From NCBI GenBank assembly GCA_030038955.1, contig JASHQV010000446.1, positions 1 to 10,715 of the forward strand: 10,715 nt of DNA, read 5' to 3'. The position numbers and the translations under genes are program-made. Shown here piece by piece: positions 1 to 5,895 of the stretch (position 1 is its first letter; every line of letters starts with the position of its first letter). The notes beneath the pieces are model-generated. The model was not told the origin of the DNA, made no database searches, and was given only the letters and a program-made list of their open reading frames with translations. Source of the stretch: Solirubrobacteraceae bacterium. Its GTDB lineage: Bacteria; Actinomycetota; Thermoleophilia; Solirubrobacterales; Solirubrobacteraceae.

Positions 1-1
1 C

Positions 2-277
2 CTTCCACAGACGCGACCTGCAGAACATATGACCAAGCCGGGAACGCCTCGCCCCGAAGCGGCGTCTGACGACGAAGGTGCAGACAGATCGGGGTTTCCG
101 ATCGTCTCCGAAGATCGAGCCCACATCCTCCCCCAGCGCGGTGCCCTCCACGGCCACAATGTCGCGGCGATTGGCCTCCTGCGTAGGCGAATAGCCGAGC
201 CGTGGACGCTCGGCTCACTGGCCGCAGAAGTCCACCTATCACACTCGCAGCTGGAGCGTGGCGAGCTCTCAAGCTGA
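2..277 (+). pseudogene. AraC-type helix-turn-helix fragment, truncated at its 3' end
   Basis: The frame is open from the window's left edge to a TGA at 275-277; the first ATG is at 29. From about 155 to 260 it encodes a stretch resembling the first helix-turn-helix of AraC-family regulators, with the motif LAAEVHLSHSQL as the turn and recognition helix, preceded by an RRRIAEPWTL-type helix. In intact proteins this continues into a conserved RAF...SPxxYL segment and a second helix-turn-helix. Here the homology stops at SQLERG and the frame terminates a few codons later, exactly where serine-recombinase sequence begins in another frame. The N-terminal part (about 2-150) is not recognisable to me. 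I read it as a broken regulator left by a mobile element. It could instead be a short partial gene whose 5' end lies outside the window. Confidence 0.5.
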
Positions 278-636
278 AGGAGGCGGAGCTCTCAGCCGAG
301 CAGCGCCGCCTGGCCAACTTCGTCGACTTCATTGGCGAGGGACGCGGCAGCCAGGCGCTCGCAAAGGCGCTGGTTGAGACGGAGAAACGCGTCGAGACGC
401 TGACCGACGAAGTCAGCGGCCTCCGTCAGAGCCGGGAGAAGGTCTTCCAGGCACCGCCCGTCGAGTGGATCAAGGATCGCCTGGACCACTTGCAGGATGT
501 GCTCTCTCGTCGCACGGCGCGTTCGGCGCAGACGTTGCGAAACCTGCTCGGGCCGATTCGTCTGAACCTCGTCACGCCCGACATCGGACGCCCCTTCTAC
601 CGGGCCGTCACGAGCATCGACACACTTGCCCTGATA

Positions 637-668
637 GAACCGGCCCCCGCTGGAGCGGAGGCCGGTTC
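637..668 (-). terminator. 14-bp hairpin just beyond ssrA 3' end
   Basis: Arms 637-650 and 655-668 pair around the four-base loop 651-654. Read on the - strand, as ssrA is transcribed, all 14 positions pair, one of them as G-U. Read on the + strand that position becomes a C-A mismatch. It begins 14 nt after the tmRNA 3' end, a good place for a terminator, but no U-run follows in the - direction. On the + strand the hairpin is followed by a modest T-rich stretch, so it may also have ended the recombinase transcript. Confidence 0.5.
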
Positions 669-673
669 GAATT

Positions 674-683
674 CTTTGCAAAG
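674..683. repeat. Perfect 10-bp palindrome at the ssrA boundary
   Basis: CTTTGCAAAG is a perfect palindrome overlapping the last tmRNA base. It is preceded by two more overlapping palindromes, TTCGAA (666-671) and GAATTC (669-674). Because a serine-recombinase remnant ends here, this may be the residue of an attachment site. No second copy is visible in the window, so that reading is inference. Confidence 0.3.
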
Positions 684-1051
684 GTGGAGACGGGGGGAAT
701 CGAACCCCCGTCCGCGGCCGCGTAAGCGATGGCGTCTACGAGCGTAGCCGGCGCTCTGATCTCGCTTCCCACTCGCCACGCCGGCGGGGTTGTGCGAAGC
801 CAGCTCCCTGAATGTCCCCAGCTCGGAGGGAGCAAATCCTCACTGAGCGAGCCTGCTTTTCTGATCCCGGTTTCCCCGCCACAGGCGAGCGGAGGCCGAG
901 CGATTCTTGGCTAGTGACTAAGCAGCCGCGAGGCCAAGATCAAAGTTGTGCGTGTCCGCACTTATGGTTTTCCAGGTGTTTTACGAGGCCTCCTGGAACC
1001 TCGACTCGCAACCATCCCCACGAATCGACCACGTCGAAGCCTGTCGTCCCC
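683..1051 (-). ncRNA. ssrA: Transfer-messenger RNA (tmRNA)
   Basis: tmRNA is charged with alanine, enters ribosomes stalled on non-stop mRNA together with SmpB, and encodes a short degradation tag. On the - strand the RNA starts GGGGACGACAGGCTTCGACG, close to other actinobacterial tmRNA 5' ends. The 5' seven bases (1051-1045) pair with CGTCTCC (692-686) to give a seven-bp acceptor stem with one G-U. The T-arm is a GGGGG/CCCCC stem closing the loop TTCGATT (704-698). The discriminator A is at 685, followed by CC and then T, so the terminal CCA is not fully encoded and the A must be added after transcription. The tag frame lies at 959-918, preceded by ATAAGT as in Mycobacterium tmRNA. Length is about 369 nt, normal for one-piece tmRNA. 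smpB lies about 1.1 kb upstream on the same strand. Confidence 0.95.
918..959 (-). other. tmRNA tag-peptide reading frame
   Basis: From the GCG resume codon at 959-957 to the TAG at 920-918 the frame encodes ADTHNFDLGLAAA. The start register is fixed by the preceding ATAAGT, which lines up with the ATAAGC before the Mycobacterium tag. The ADxH start also resembles the Mycobacterium tag (ADSHQRDYALAA). The end is LAAA rather than the usual ALAA. The other two registers are unsuitable: one hits a stop after six codons and the other starts with a stop. Confidence 0.85.
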
Positions 1052-1070
1052 GGGAATGTCTATCGATATC

Positions 1071-1077
1071 TATTGTA
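1071..1077. promoter_or_regulatory. Overlapping divergent -10 boxes between ssrA and the site-2 protease gene
   Basis: On the - strand TACAAT (1077-1072) is a good -10 hexamer about 21 nt before the mature tmRNA 5' end, allowing a short leader removed by RNase P. On the + strand the same bases read TATTGT (1071-1076), also a TANNNT box, nine nt before an in-frame GTG at 1086 of the protease frame. No convincing -35 is seen on either strand. The ssrA assignment is the stronger of the two. Confidence 0.45.
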
Positions 1078-1151
1078 CCCCGGCGGTGCAGCCGAAAAGC
1101 AGCGTAAGAAGCGGCATCGACCAGCTTCGGAGCCTGCGAAACTCTGAGCAG

Positions 1152-2111
1152 ATGGAACCTGCAGCCTCGTCATCGCCGCCGGCCGGGCCAGGATCGCTGC
1201 CTCCGGCCGCCCTCCCGGCCGAACCGGGGCGGCCGACGCTGCCTGCACTGGGCGGGCCGCTCGGGTCATGGTCGACGCACGACCGCGTGGACGTCGTCGC
1301 CGATCGAGCGGGCCTCTCCCACGACGATCCGCAAGCGCCGCAACGGTCGTGGCTGCGGCGCAAGCTCGGTGCCGCGGGCGCCGCAATCGCCGGGCTGCTC
1401 GCCAAGCTCAAGGCGATCCTGCTGCTGCTGCCGAAGCTGAAGCTGCTGGTCACGGCGGGCACGATGGCTGTGTCGGTGGTCGCGTACGCGGCCATCTGGG
1501 GTTTCCAGTTCGCCGTCGGCTTCGTCCTCCTGATCCTGATCCACGAAATGGGGCACGTGATCGCGCTCCGCCGGGAGGGAATCAAGGCCAGCACGCCGAT
1601 GTTCATCCCATTCCTGGGCGCCGTGATCACGTCCCGCTCGCTGGGCGCGGACGCGCTCGCCGAAGCCCGCGTCGGCCTCGCCGGGCCGGTGCTGGGGAGC
1701 ATCGGCGCCGCCGCCTGCATCCTCATCTGGCACGCGACCGGCAACAACATGTGGGAGGCACTGGCCTACACCGGCTTCCTGTTGAACCTGTTCAACCTGC
1801 TGCCTGTGGTCCCGCTCGACGGTGGCCGTGCGATGGCCGCGATGGCACCGTGGATGTGGTTCGCGGGCTTCGCCGGGCTGCTGGCGCTGGTGTTCATTGC
1901 GCCCAACCCGGTGCTCGTGATCATCGTCGTGCTCGGCGGCCTGTCCACCTACCAGCGCTGGCAGGCGCGCAGGCGTGGTGGCCCCGAGCAGCAGGCCTAC
2001 TACAGCGTGCCGGTGGTCGACCGGCTGCTGGTCGCCGCCGTCTACATCGGGCTGATCGCGCTGCTCGTCGGGGGCATGCACGCAACCGCGCTAGCCCGGA
2101 CGATCCCGTAG
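1152..2111 (+). CDS. Site-2 protease family (M50) intramembrane metalloprotease
   Basis: This 319-residue membrane protein carries both signatures of zinc site-2 proteases, which cut substrates within the membrane during regulated intramembrane proteolysis. HEMGH at residues 131-135 follows a hydrophobic helix (about 104-130). NLLPVVPLDGG at about 215-225 supplies the third zinc ligand, D223. Between them lie the expected re-entrant segment (FIPFLGAVI) and a GLAGPVLGS helix. Two or three further membrane segments follow, to about residue 308. There is no PDZ or CBS domain, so it is a minimal type. The first 70 residues are Pro/Ala-rich and probably cytosolic, followed by a basic hydrophobic stretch (KLKAILLLLPKLKLL). 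The start is uncertain: ATG 1152 lacks a clear ribosome site; GTG 1086, nine nt after TATTGT, and ATG 1056, next to the tmRNA 5' end, are in-frame alternatives. It is divergent from ssrA and convergent with smpB. The substrate is unknown. Confidence 0.88.
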   Translation: MEPAASSSPPAGPGSLPPAALPAEPGRPTLPALGGPLGSWSTHDRVDVVADRAGLSHDDPQAPQRSWLRRKLGAAGAAIAGLLAKLKAILLLLPKLKLLVTAGTMAVSVVAYAAIWGFQFAVGFVLLILIHEMGHVIALRREGIKASTPMFIPFLGAVITSRSLGADALAEARVGLAGPVLGSIGAAACILIWHATGNNMWEALAYTGFLLNLFNLLPVVPLDGGRAMAAMAPWMWFAGFAGLLALVFIAPNPVLVIIVVLGGLSTYQRWQARRRGGPEQQAYYSVPVVDRLLVAAVYIGLIALLVGGMHATALARTIP

Positions 2112-2137
2112 CGGCGACGGCCACGCGAGAGCCGGCG

Positions 2138-2190
2138 GCGGCGAGCCAGTCGCCGCGCCTACGATCCGCGCAGCTTTCGCCGGCGCGGCG
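2138..2190. terminator. Competing GC-rich hairpins between convergent genes
   Basis: The 81-bp gap between the two convergent stop codons holds two overlapping inverted repeats. One is GCGGCGA (2138-2144) with TCGCCGC (2150-2156) around a five-base loop. The other is CGCCGCGCC (2151-2159) with GGCGCGGCG (2182-2190) around 22 bases. They share bases and cannot form together. Neither is followed by a T-run, so a bidirectional terminator is only a positional guess. Confidence 0.3.
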
Positions 2191-2192
2191 CT

Positions 2193-2669
2193 TCAGCCGT
2201 GCAGCTCGCGCTCGATGTCCCGTGCGGTGTCACGCTTGCGGATCGACTCGCGCTTGTCGTACAGGTCCTTGCCGCGGGCCAGCGCGATCTCGACCTTCGC
2301 GCGCGAGCGGGGGCCGGAGAAGTAGATCCGCGTGGGCACGATCGTCAGGCCGCGCTCCTGGCTGCGCCCGAGCAGCCGCTCAATCTCGCCGCGGTGCAGC
2401 AGCAGCTTGCGCGGACGCTCGGGGTCGTGGTTGTCACGCGAGGCGGCCGCGTACGGGGCGATGTACAGCCCGAGCAGCCACACCTCGCCGTCGCGCACGA
2501 CCGCGTAGGCATCCTTCAGCTGGACGTTGCCATCGCGCAGCGACTTGACCTCGGTGCCGGTCAGCACGAGCCCCGCCTCGACGCGCTCGAGCAGGTTGTA
2601 CCGGAAGGCCGCCTGCCGGTTGGTGGCGACGTCGCCGGGTGCCGCTTTGCGTTTCCTCCCCTTCGCCAT
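2193..2669 (-). CDS. smpB: SsrA-binding protein SmpB
   Basis: SmpB binds the tRNA-like domain of tmRNA, delivers it to stalled ribosomes, and places its C-terminal tail in the empty mRNA channel. The 158-residue product matches the family end to end: NRQAAFRYNLLERVEAGLVLTGTEVKSLR (residues 17-45), LKDAYAVV (51-58), YIAPYA...NHDPERPRKLLLH (69-92), IVPTRIYF (110-117), and the basic tail GKDLYDKRESIRKRDTARDIERELHG (133-158). The length is normal. I chose ATG 2669 because the protein then starts MAKGRKRK, as is usual; an upstream in-frame extension would run through the end of rnr. It lies 14 nt downstream of rnr, so it is very likely cotranscribed with it. Its RNA partner ssrA is on the same strand, about 1.1 kb further on, beyond an oppositely oriented gene. 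Confidence 0.97.
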   Translation of the reverse strand: MAKGRKRKAAPGDVATNRQAAFRYNLLERVEAGLVLTGTEVKSLRDGNVQLKDAYAVVRDGEVWLLGLYIAPYAAASRDNHDPERPRKLLLHRGEIERLLGRSQERGLTIVPTRIYFSGPRSRAKVEIALARGKDLYDKRESIRKRDTARDIERELHG

Positions 2670-2683
2670 CGCTGCGTCCGAGC

Positions 2684-4570
2684 CTAATCGAGCTCGCCGG
2701 CAGCATCGGCAAACCCGGCCGGCACGAGATCGACTCGCCCGCGCGGGGCGTCGACCGAGTCGACCGTCACCGTGACCGCGTCGCCCAAGCGCAGCGCGCG
2801 CCCCGAGCGGGATCCGATCAGCGCCGTCCCCTGCTCGTTCAGCTCCCACCAGTCGTCGCGCATCCGCCGCACCGGCAGCAGCCCCTCGAACGTGGCCTGC
2901 TCGCCGAACGCGACGAACGCCCCGGCCGCGATCACGCCCACCACCTCGCCCTCGAACACCGACGCCTCCGCGGCGCCCGTGCGCGCGCTTCGCAACTCCA
3001 CCTCACGCTCGAGCAAGAAGCACCTGGCGACGTCGTCGGCGTCTCGCTCGATCACCATCGCCTCCCGCTCGCGCTCCGAGCACTCCGGTCCGGCAGCGGC
3101 GACGAACGATGCCTCCGGCACCGGCTCGTCGCCGGCGACGGCCGACAGCAGCGCGCGGTGGCAGATCAGGTCTGGGTAGCGGCGGATCGGCGAGGTGAAG
3201 TGGCAGTAGCTGGCCAGCTGCAGGCCCGCGTGGCCACGGTTGCGATCGTCGTAGTAGGCCTGTTTGAGCGACCGCAGCAGCAGCCGGCTCAGCGCCAGCG
3301 CGCCGCGGCCACCGTGAGCCGCGACCCAGTGCGCCACCAGCTGCGAGGCCTCCCCCACCACGTCCGCCGCCTGCTGCGGGGTGAGCGCGCCGCCCGGCAC
3401 CGGTGGCGTCGGCACACCCAGAGACGCAAGCTGCTCGATCAGCCGCTCCACGGCGATGCCGTCGGGGCGCTCGTGCACGCGGTACAGCGCCGGCACGCGC
3501 CGCGCCTCGAGGAACCGCGCGACCTGCTCGTTGGCGGCGATCATCAGATGCTCGATCAGCCGGTGCGACTCGGTCTGGGCGACCGGCGAGACCGCCACGA
3601 CGTTGCCGGCACGGTCGAACGTGAAGTCCGGCTCGACGGAGGTGAGCTCGAGCGCGCCGGAGGCCTCCCGGCGCGCGCCCAGCGCTCGCGACGCCGCCCG
3701 GGCGCAGCTGAGGCCCGCTCCCCAGGGATCCTCGGCCGCGCGACGCCCCGCGAACACCTCGTCGACCTGCTCATAGGTGAGGCGCACGTCCGAGCGGATC
3801 AGCGAGCGCGCGAACGACGCCTGGACGACCCGCTCGTCGCGTACCAGCAGCTCGACGGTGACCGCAAACCGGTCCTCGCCGGGCGTCAACGAGCAGGCGC
3901 CGTTCGACAGCTCGACCGGCAGCATCGGCTCAACCGCTCCCGGCACGTACACGCTGGTGCCACGGCGCATCGCTTCGCGATCGACCGGCGAGCGCGGCCT
4001 TGCGTAGGCGCTCACGTCGGCGATGTGCACCCACAGCCGCCAGCCGCCGTCGGGATCATCACGGGCCGAGATCGCGTCGTCAAAGTCGCGGGCACTGACC
4101 GGATCGACCGTGAACGTGGGGAGATCACGGAGGTCGCGGCGCGCGACTCCGTCGCTTCCGGGCCGCACCGGCGCCTCCGAGGCGATCCGCGCTGCACGGG
4201 ACACGGCCGGGTCGAACCCGCGGGACAGCCCGCGGTCGACCATCAGCGCCTCGATCACGTCGCGCGCCACGTCCGGTCGCCCGATCCGCCTGACCACCTG
4301 CACCCGTCCGCCGCCGCGAGCACCCCGCGGCCCCCCGCCAGTTGCGGCGCGACTGCCGGCGCGACCGCGCCGGCTCGCAGTCACCCGCACGACGACCAGG
4401 TCGCCGACGTCATAGCGGCTGTCGCGACTCACCGCCGTGCGCGGCCCGGCCGCGAAGAACGGCTCGGCGACGAGGAACTTGCCGCGGCGTTCGATCACCG
4501 CCACTCGCGCGCCCCCGGCATCCAAGCCGGGGGCGGCAGCGCCACCGACGCGCGCCACGTGCGAGCTCAC
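2684..4570 (-). CDS. rnr: RNase R, 3'-5' exoribonuclease (RNB/RNase II family)
   Basis: RNase R degrades structured RNA processively from the 3' end and is recruited with SmpB-tmRNA to remove non-stop mRNA. The RNB domain is clear: DPVSARDFDDAI (residues 156-167) supplies the metal-binding aspartates, followed by HIADVSAY (182-189), LYRVHERPD (362-370) and HFTSPIRRYPDL (457-468). A C-terminal S1 domain occupies about 537-617 (VFEGEVVGVIAAGAFVAF...GRVDLVPAG). Before the RNB domain there is one OB/cold-shock-like stretch (about 20-65) and an Arg/Gly-rich linker. The N-terminal helix-turn-helix of the 813-residue E. coli enzyme is missing, giving 628 residues. GTG 4570 is the first plausible start after the ctpA stop (37 nt away); GTG 4558, with GGTGAG upstream, is an alternative. 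An earlier start would overlap the ctpA coding sequence. It is followed 14 nt later by smpB. Confidence 0.93.
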   Translation of the reverse strand: MSSHVARVGGAAAPGLDAGGARVAVIERRGKFLVAEPFFAAGPRTAVSRDSRYDVGDLVVVRVTASRRGRAGSRAATGGGPRGARGGGRVQVVRRIGRPDVARDVIEALMVDRGLSRGFDPAVSRAARIASEAPVRPGSDGVARRDLRDLPTFTVDPVSARDFDDAISARDDPDGGWRLWVHIADVSAYARPRSPVDREAMRRGTSVYVPGAVEPMLPVELSNGACSLTPGEDRFAVTVELLVRDERVVQASFARSLIRSDVRLTYEQVDEVFAGRRAAEDPWGAGLSCARAASRALGARREASGALELTSVEPDFTFDRAGNVVAVSPVAQTESHRLIEHLMIAANEQVARFLEARRVPALYRVHERPDGIAVERLIEQLASLGVPTPPVPGGALTPQQAADVVGEASQLVAHWVAAHGGRGALALSRLLLRSLKQAYYDDRNRGHAGLQLASYCHFTSPIRRYPDLICHRALLSAVAGDEPVPEASFVAAAGPECSEREREAMVIERDADDVARCFLLEREVELRSARTGAAEASVFEGEVVGVIAAGAFVAFGEQATFEGLLPVRRMRDDWWELNEQGTALIGSRSGRALRLGDAVTVTVDSVDAPRGRVDLVPAGFADAAGELD

Positions 4571-4607
4571 CCGATCTCGGAGGCTGGGCGGCAGGCCACG
4601 CCAGGCC

Positions 4608-5813
4608 TCAGCGGATCTCGGAGGCGAGTACGCGCTCGCCCACCCGCAACGTGCGGAGCAAGCTGGCGGCCGAGTTGTCGGGGACGAACACGTTGGGTTC
4701 GATCCCGCGCCCCTCCTTGACGCCGCCGCCGCCGAGGTTCTGTCCGTTGGGCGTGAAGTACTCGCCAACGGTGATGTCGAGAGCGGCCCCTCCGGGCAGG
4801 TTCTGGATCTCCTGGAAGACGCCCTTGCCGTAGGTGTTGGTGCCCACCACCTTGGCTCGGTCACGATCCTTCAGCGCGCCGGTGACGATCTCGGCGGAGG
4901 AGGCGGTGTCCCGGTTGACGAGCACGACCATCGGGATCGTCGGCGCGATTGGGTGGCCGAGCGCCGTGTACACGGTCGTCGGCTGGGTGCGACCGCGGGT
5001 GGTGACGATCGTGCCGTTGCGGATGAACAGGCTGGCCACCTTGATCGCCTCCTCCAAGAGGCCCCCGCCGTTGTCGCGGAGGTCAAGGATCAGTCCCTGA
5101 GCGCCGGCTCGCAGCATCTTCTCGACCTGGGCGCGGAGCTGGTCGCCCGAGCCCTCGGTGAAGGCGGTGAACTCCAGGTATCCCAGCTTCTTGCCGCGGT
5201 AGTGCAGCAGCTTCGAGGCAGCCACGGGAACGGTCACCTGCGCACGCACGATCCGCACGCGGCGGACCGACGTGCCGCTGCGGACGGACAATGTCACCGC
5301 CGTGCCCGCGCGTCCCTTGATCAAGGCCGAGTCGTAGCTCGCCGAATGGCCCTTCAGCGATATCGAGCCGACCGCGGTGATCGTGTCGCCACTGAGGATG
5401 CCGGCGCGAGCGGCCGGCGAGCCTGGAAACGCCTCGAGCACCTCGAGGCCGGCGGCGCGCTGAGTCACCTCGACGCCGATCCCACTCACCTGCGGGTTGG
5501 TCTCGTTGGCGAACGACTGGTACTGGCTGGGCGGGATGTAGTGCGAGTAGGGGTCGTCGAGGCTGGCGACCGCAGCCTCCAGCCCGACGTTCACCAGCTT
5601 CGTGGTGTTCACGCGGCGGTAGTACTCGCGGGAGATCAGATCGAGCACCTGCTGCACCCGGCGCTCGTTGCTCGTCTGGCTGACGAAGGCGCTGCGCAGC
5701 GGCCCGGGAAGCCAGCTCGGGTGGCCACCGAACCACAGCCCGATCGCCACCGCGAGGGCGACGAGCACTCCGTACGGCCAGATCCGCCGGGACCTTCCGG
5801 GCGAGGAGAACAT
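4608..5813 (-). CDS. ctpA: C-terminal processing peptidase (S41, PDZ protease)
   Basis: This is a 401-residue member of the CtpA/Prc serine-lysine proteases, which act outside the cytoplasmic membrane on exposed C-termini. A single N-terminal membrane helix (about 13-29) serves as signal anchor. A PDZ domain spans about 108-185 (VSGIGVEV...AGILSGDTITAVGS). The protease core shows LRDNGGG (245-251), the nucleophile S305 in DTASSAEI, and the general base K330 in TYGKGVFQ. The 25-residue spacing from serine to lysine equals that of E. coli Prc (S430/K455). Q334 follows, and the core ends in the family's FTPNGQ segment. ATG 5813 has no Shine-Dalgarno sequence, but TAACCT (5828-5823) lies nine nt upstream, so a private, nearly leaderless promoter is possible in the 82-nt gap after ftsX. 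rnr follows after 37 nt. Confidence 0.95.
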   Translation of the reverse strand: MFSSPGRSRRIWPYGVLVALAVAIGLWFGGHPSWLPGPLRSAFVSQTSNERRVQQVLDLISREYYRRVNTTKLVNVGLEAAVASLDDPYSHYIPPSQYQSFANETNPQVSGIGVEVTQRAAGLEVLEAFPGSPAARAGILSGDTITAVGSISLKGHSASYDSALIKGRAGTAVTLSVRSGTSVRRVRIVRAQVTVPVAASKLLHYRGKKLGYLEFTAFTEGSGDQLRAQVEKMLRAGAQGLILDLRDNGGGLLEEAIKVASLFIRNGTIVTTRGRTQPTTVYTALGHPIAPTIPMVVLVNRDTASSAEIVTGALKDRDRAKVVGTNTYGKGVFQEIQNLPGGAALDITVGEYFTPNGQNLGGGGVKEGRGIEPNVFVPDNSAASLLRTLRVGERVLASEIR

Positions 5814-5822
5814 TGCCGTCTG

Positions 5823-5828
5823 AGGTTA
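5823..5828 (-). promoter_or_regulatory. Candidate -10 box upstream of ctpA
   Basis: TAACCT fits the actinobacterial TANNNT -10 pattern and ends nine nt before the ctpA ATG. No good -35 is seen 16-18 nt upstream. A start here would give a leader of only a few bases, consistent with the lack of a ribosome site at ctpA. The 82-bp gap otherwise shows only a short GCCGCC/GGCGG inverted repeat. Confidence 0.25.
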
Positions 5829-5895
5829 GCCGCCGCAGGTAAGGCGCTATCCCGGTAAGTCCGCGACCGCCTGGGCGGCGCTCCCCACCGGGCCT

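Larger units (their letters stand above)
256..747 (+). pseudogene. Serine recombinase (integrase) remnant, C-terminal part only
   Basis: This frame reads AWRALKLKEAELSAEQ, then RRLANFVDFIGEGRGS, then a heptad-rich segment (ETEKRVETLTDEVSGLR), then PDIGRPFYRAVTSIDTLALIE. These match, from memory, the coiled-coil and C-terminal part of large serine recombinases of actinobacterial elements. The catalytic resolvase domain and zinc ribbon are absent, because sequence upstream of about 256 in this frame is only the shadow of the AraC-like fragment. No start codon with a ribosome site precedes the homology. The frame stays open to a TAG at 745-747, but its last 20 or so residues (RWRRGESNPRP...) are the antisense of the tmRNA acceptor and T-arm, so the biological end was probably near 680 or is lost. 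I infer a decayed integrase left next to its target, ssrA. Confidence 0.7.

Noticed and set aside
89..105. GATCGG/CCGATC inverted repeat near the left edge
   Set aside because: Six-bp arms in GC-rich DNA are expected by chance, and it is not placed at any gene boundary.
683..720. A separate tRNA gene suggested by the T-arm and acceptor sequence
   Set aside because: No anticodon or D-arm follows at tRNA distance. The acceptor 5' strand is at 1045-1051, as in tmRNA.
948..1151. Extending the site-2 protease gene to an ATG at 948
   Set aside because: This would run through the tmRNA gene, including its tag frame, and the added residues have no family similarity.
1268..2548. Second + strand frame across the site-2 protease gene and smpB
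   Set aside because: Arg/Ala-rich shadow that crosses two real genes on opposite strands. The HEMGH and LDGG motifs lie in the other frame.
2639..4720. Very long + strand open frame (about 690 codons) opposite rnr
   Set aside because: It is the antisense shadow of a GC-rich gene. The - strand frame has full RNB and S1 motifs, and the + strand product is Arg/His-rich with no recognisable domain.
4571..4864. Extending rnr upstream to an ATG at 4864
   Set aside because: The added residues are the out-of-frame shadow of the ctpA C-terminus, which carries conserved S41 sequence in its own frame.
4437..5858. Long + strand open frame opposite ctpA
   Set aside because: Antisense shadow; the - strand encodes a complete S41 protease with its catalytic Ser and Lys.
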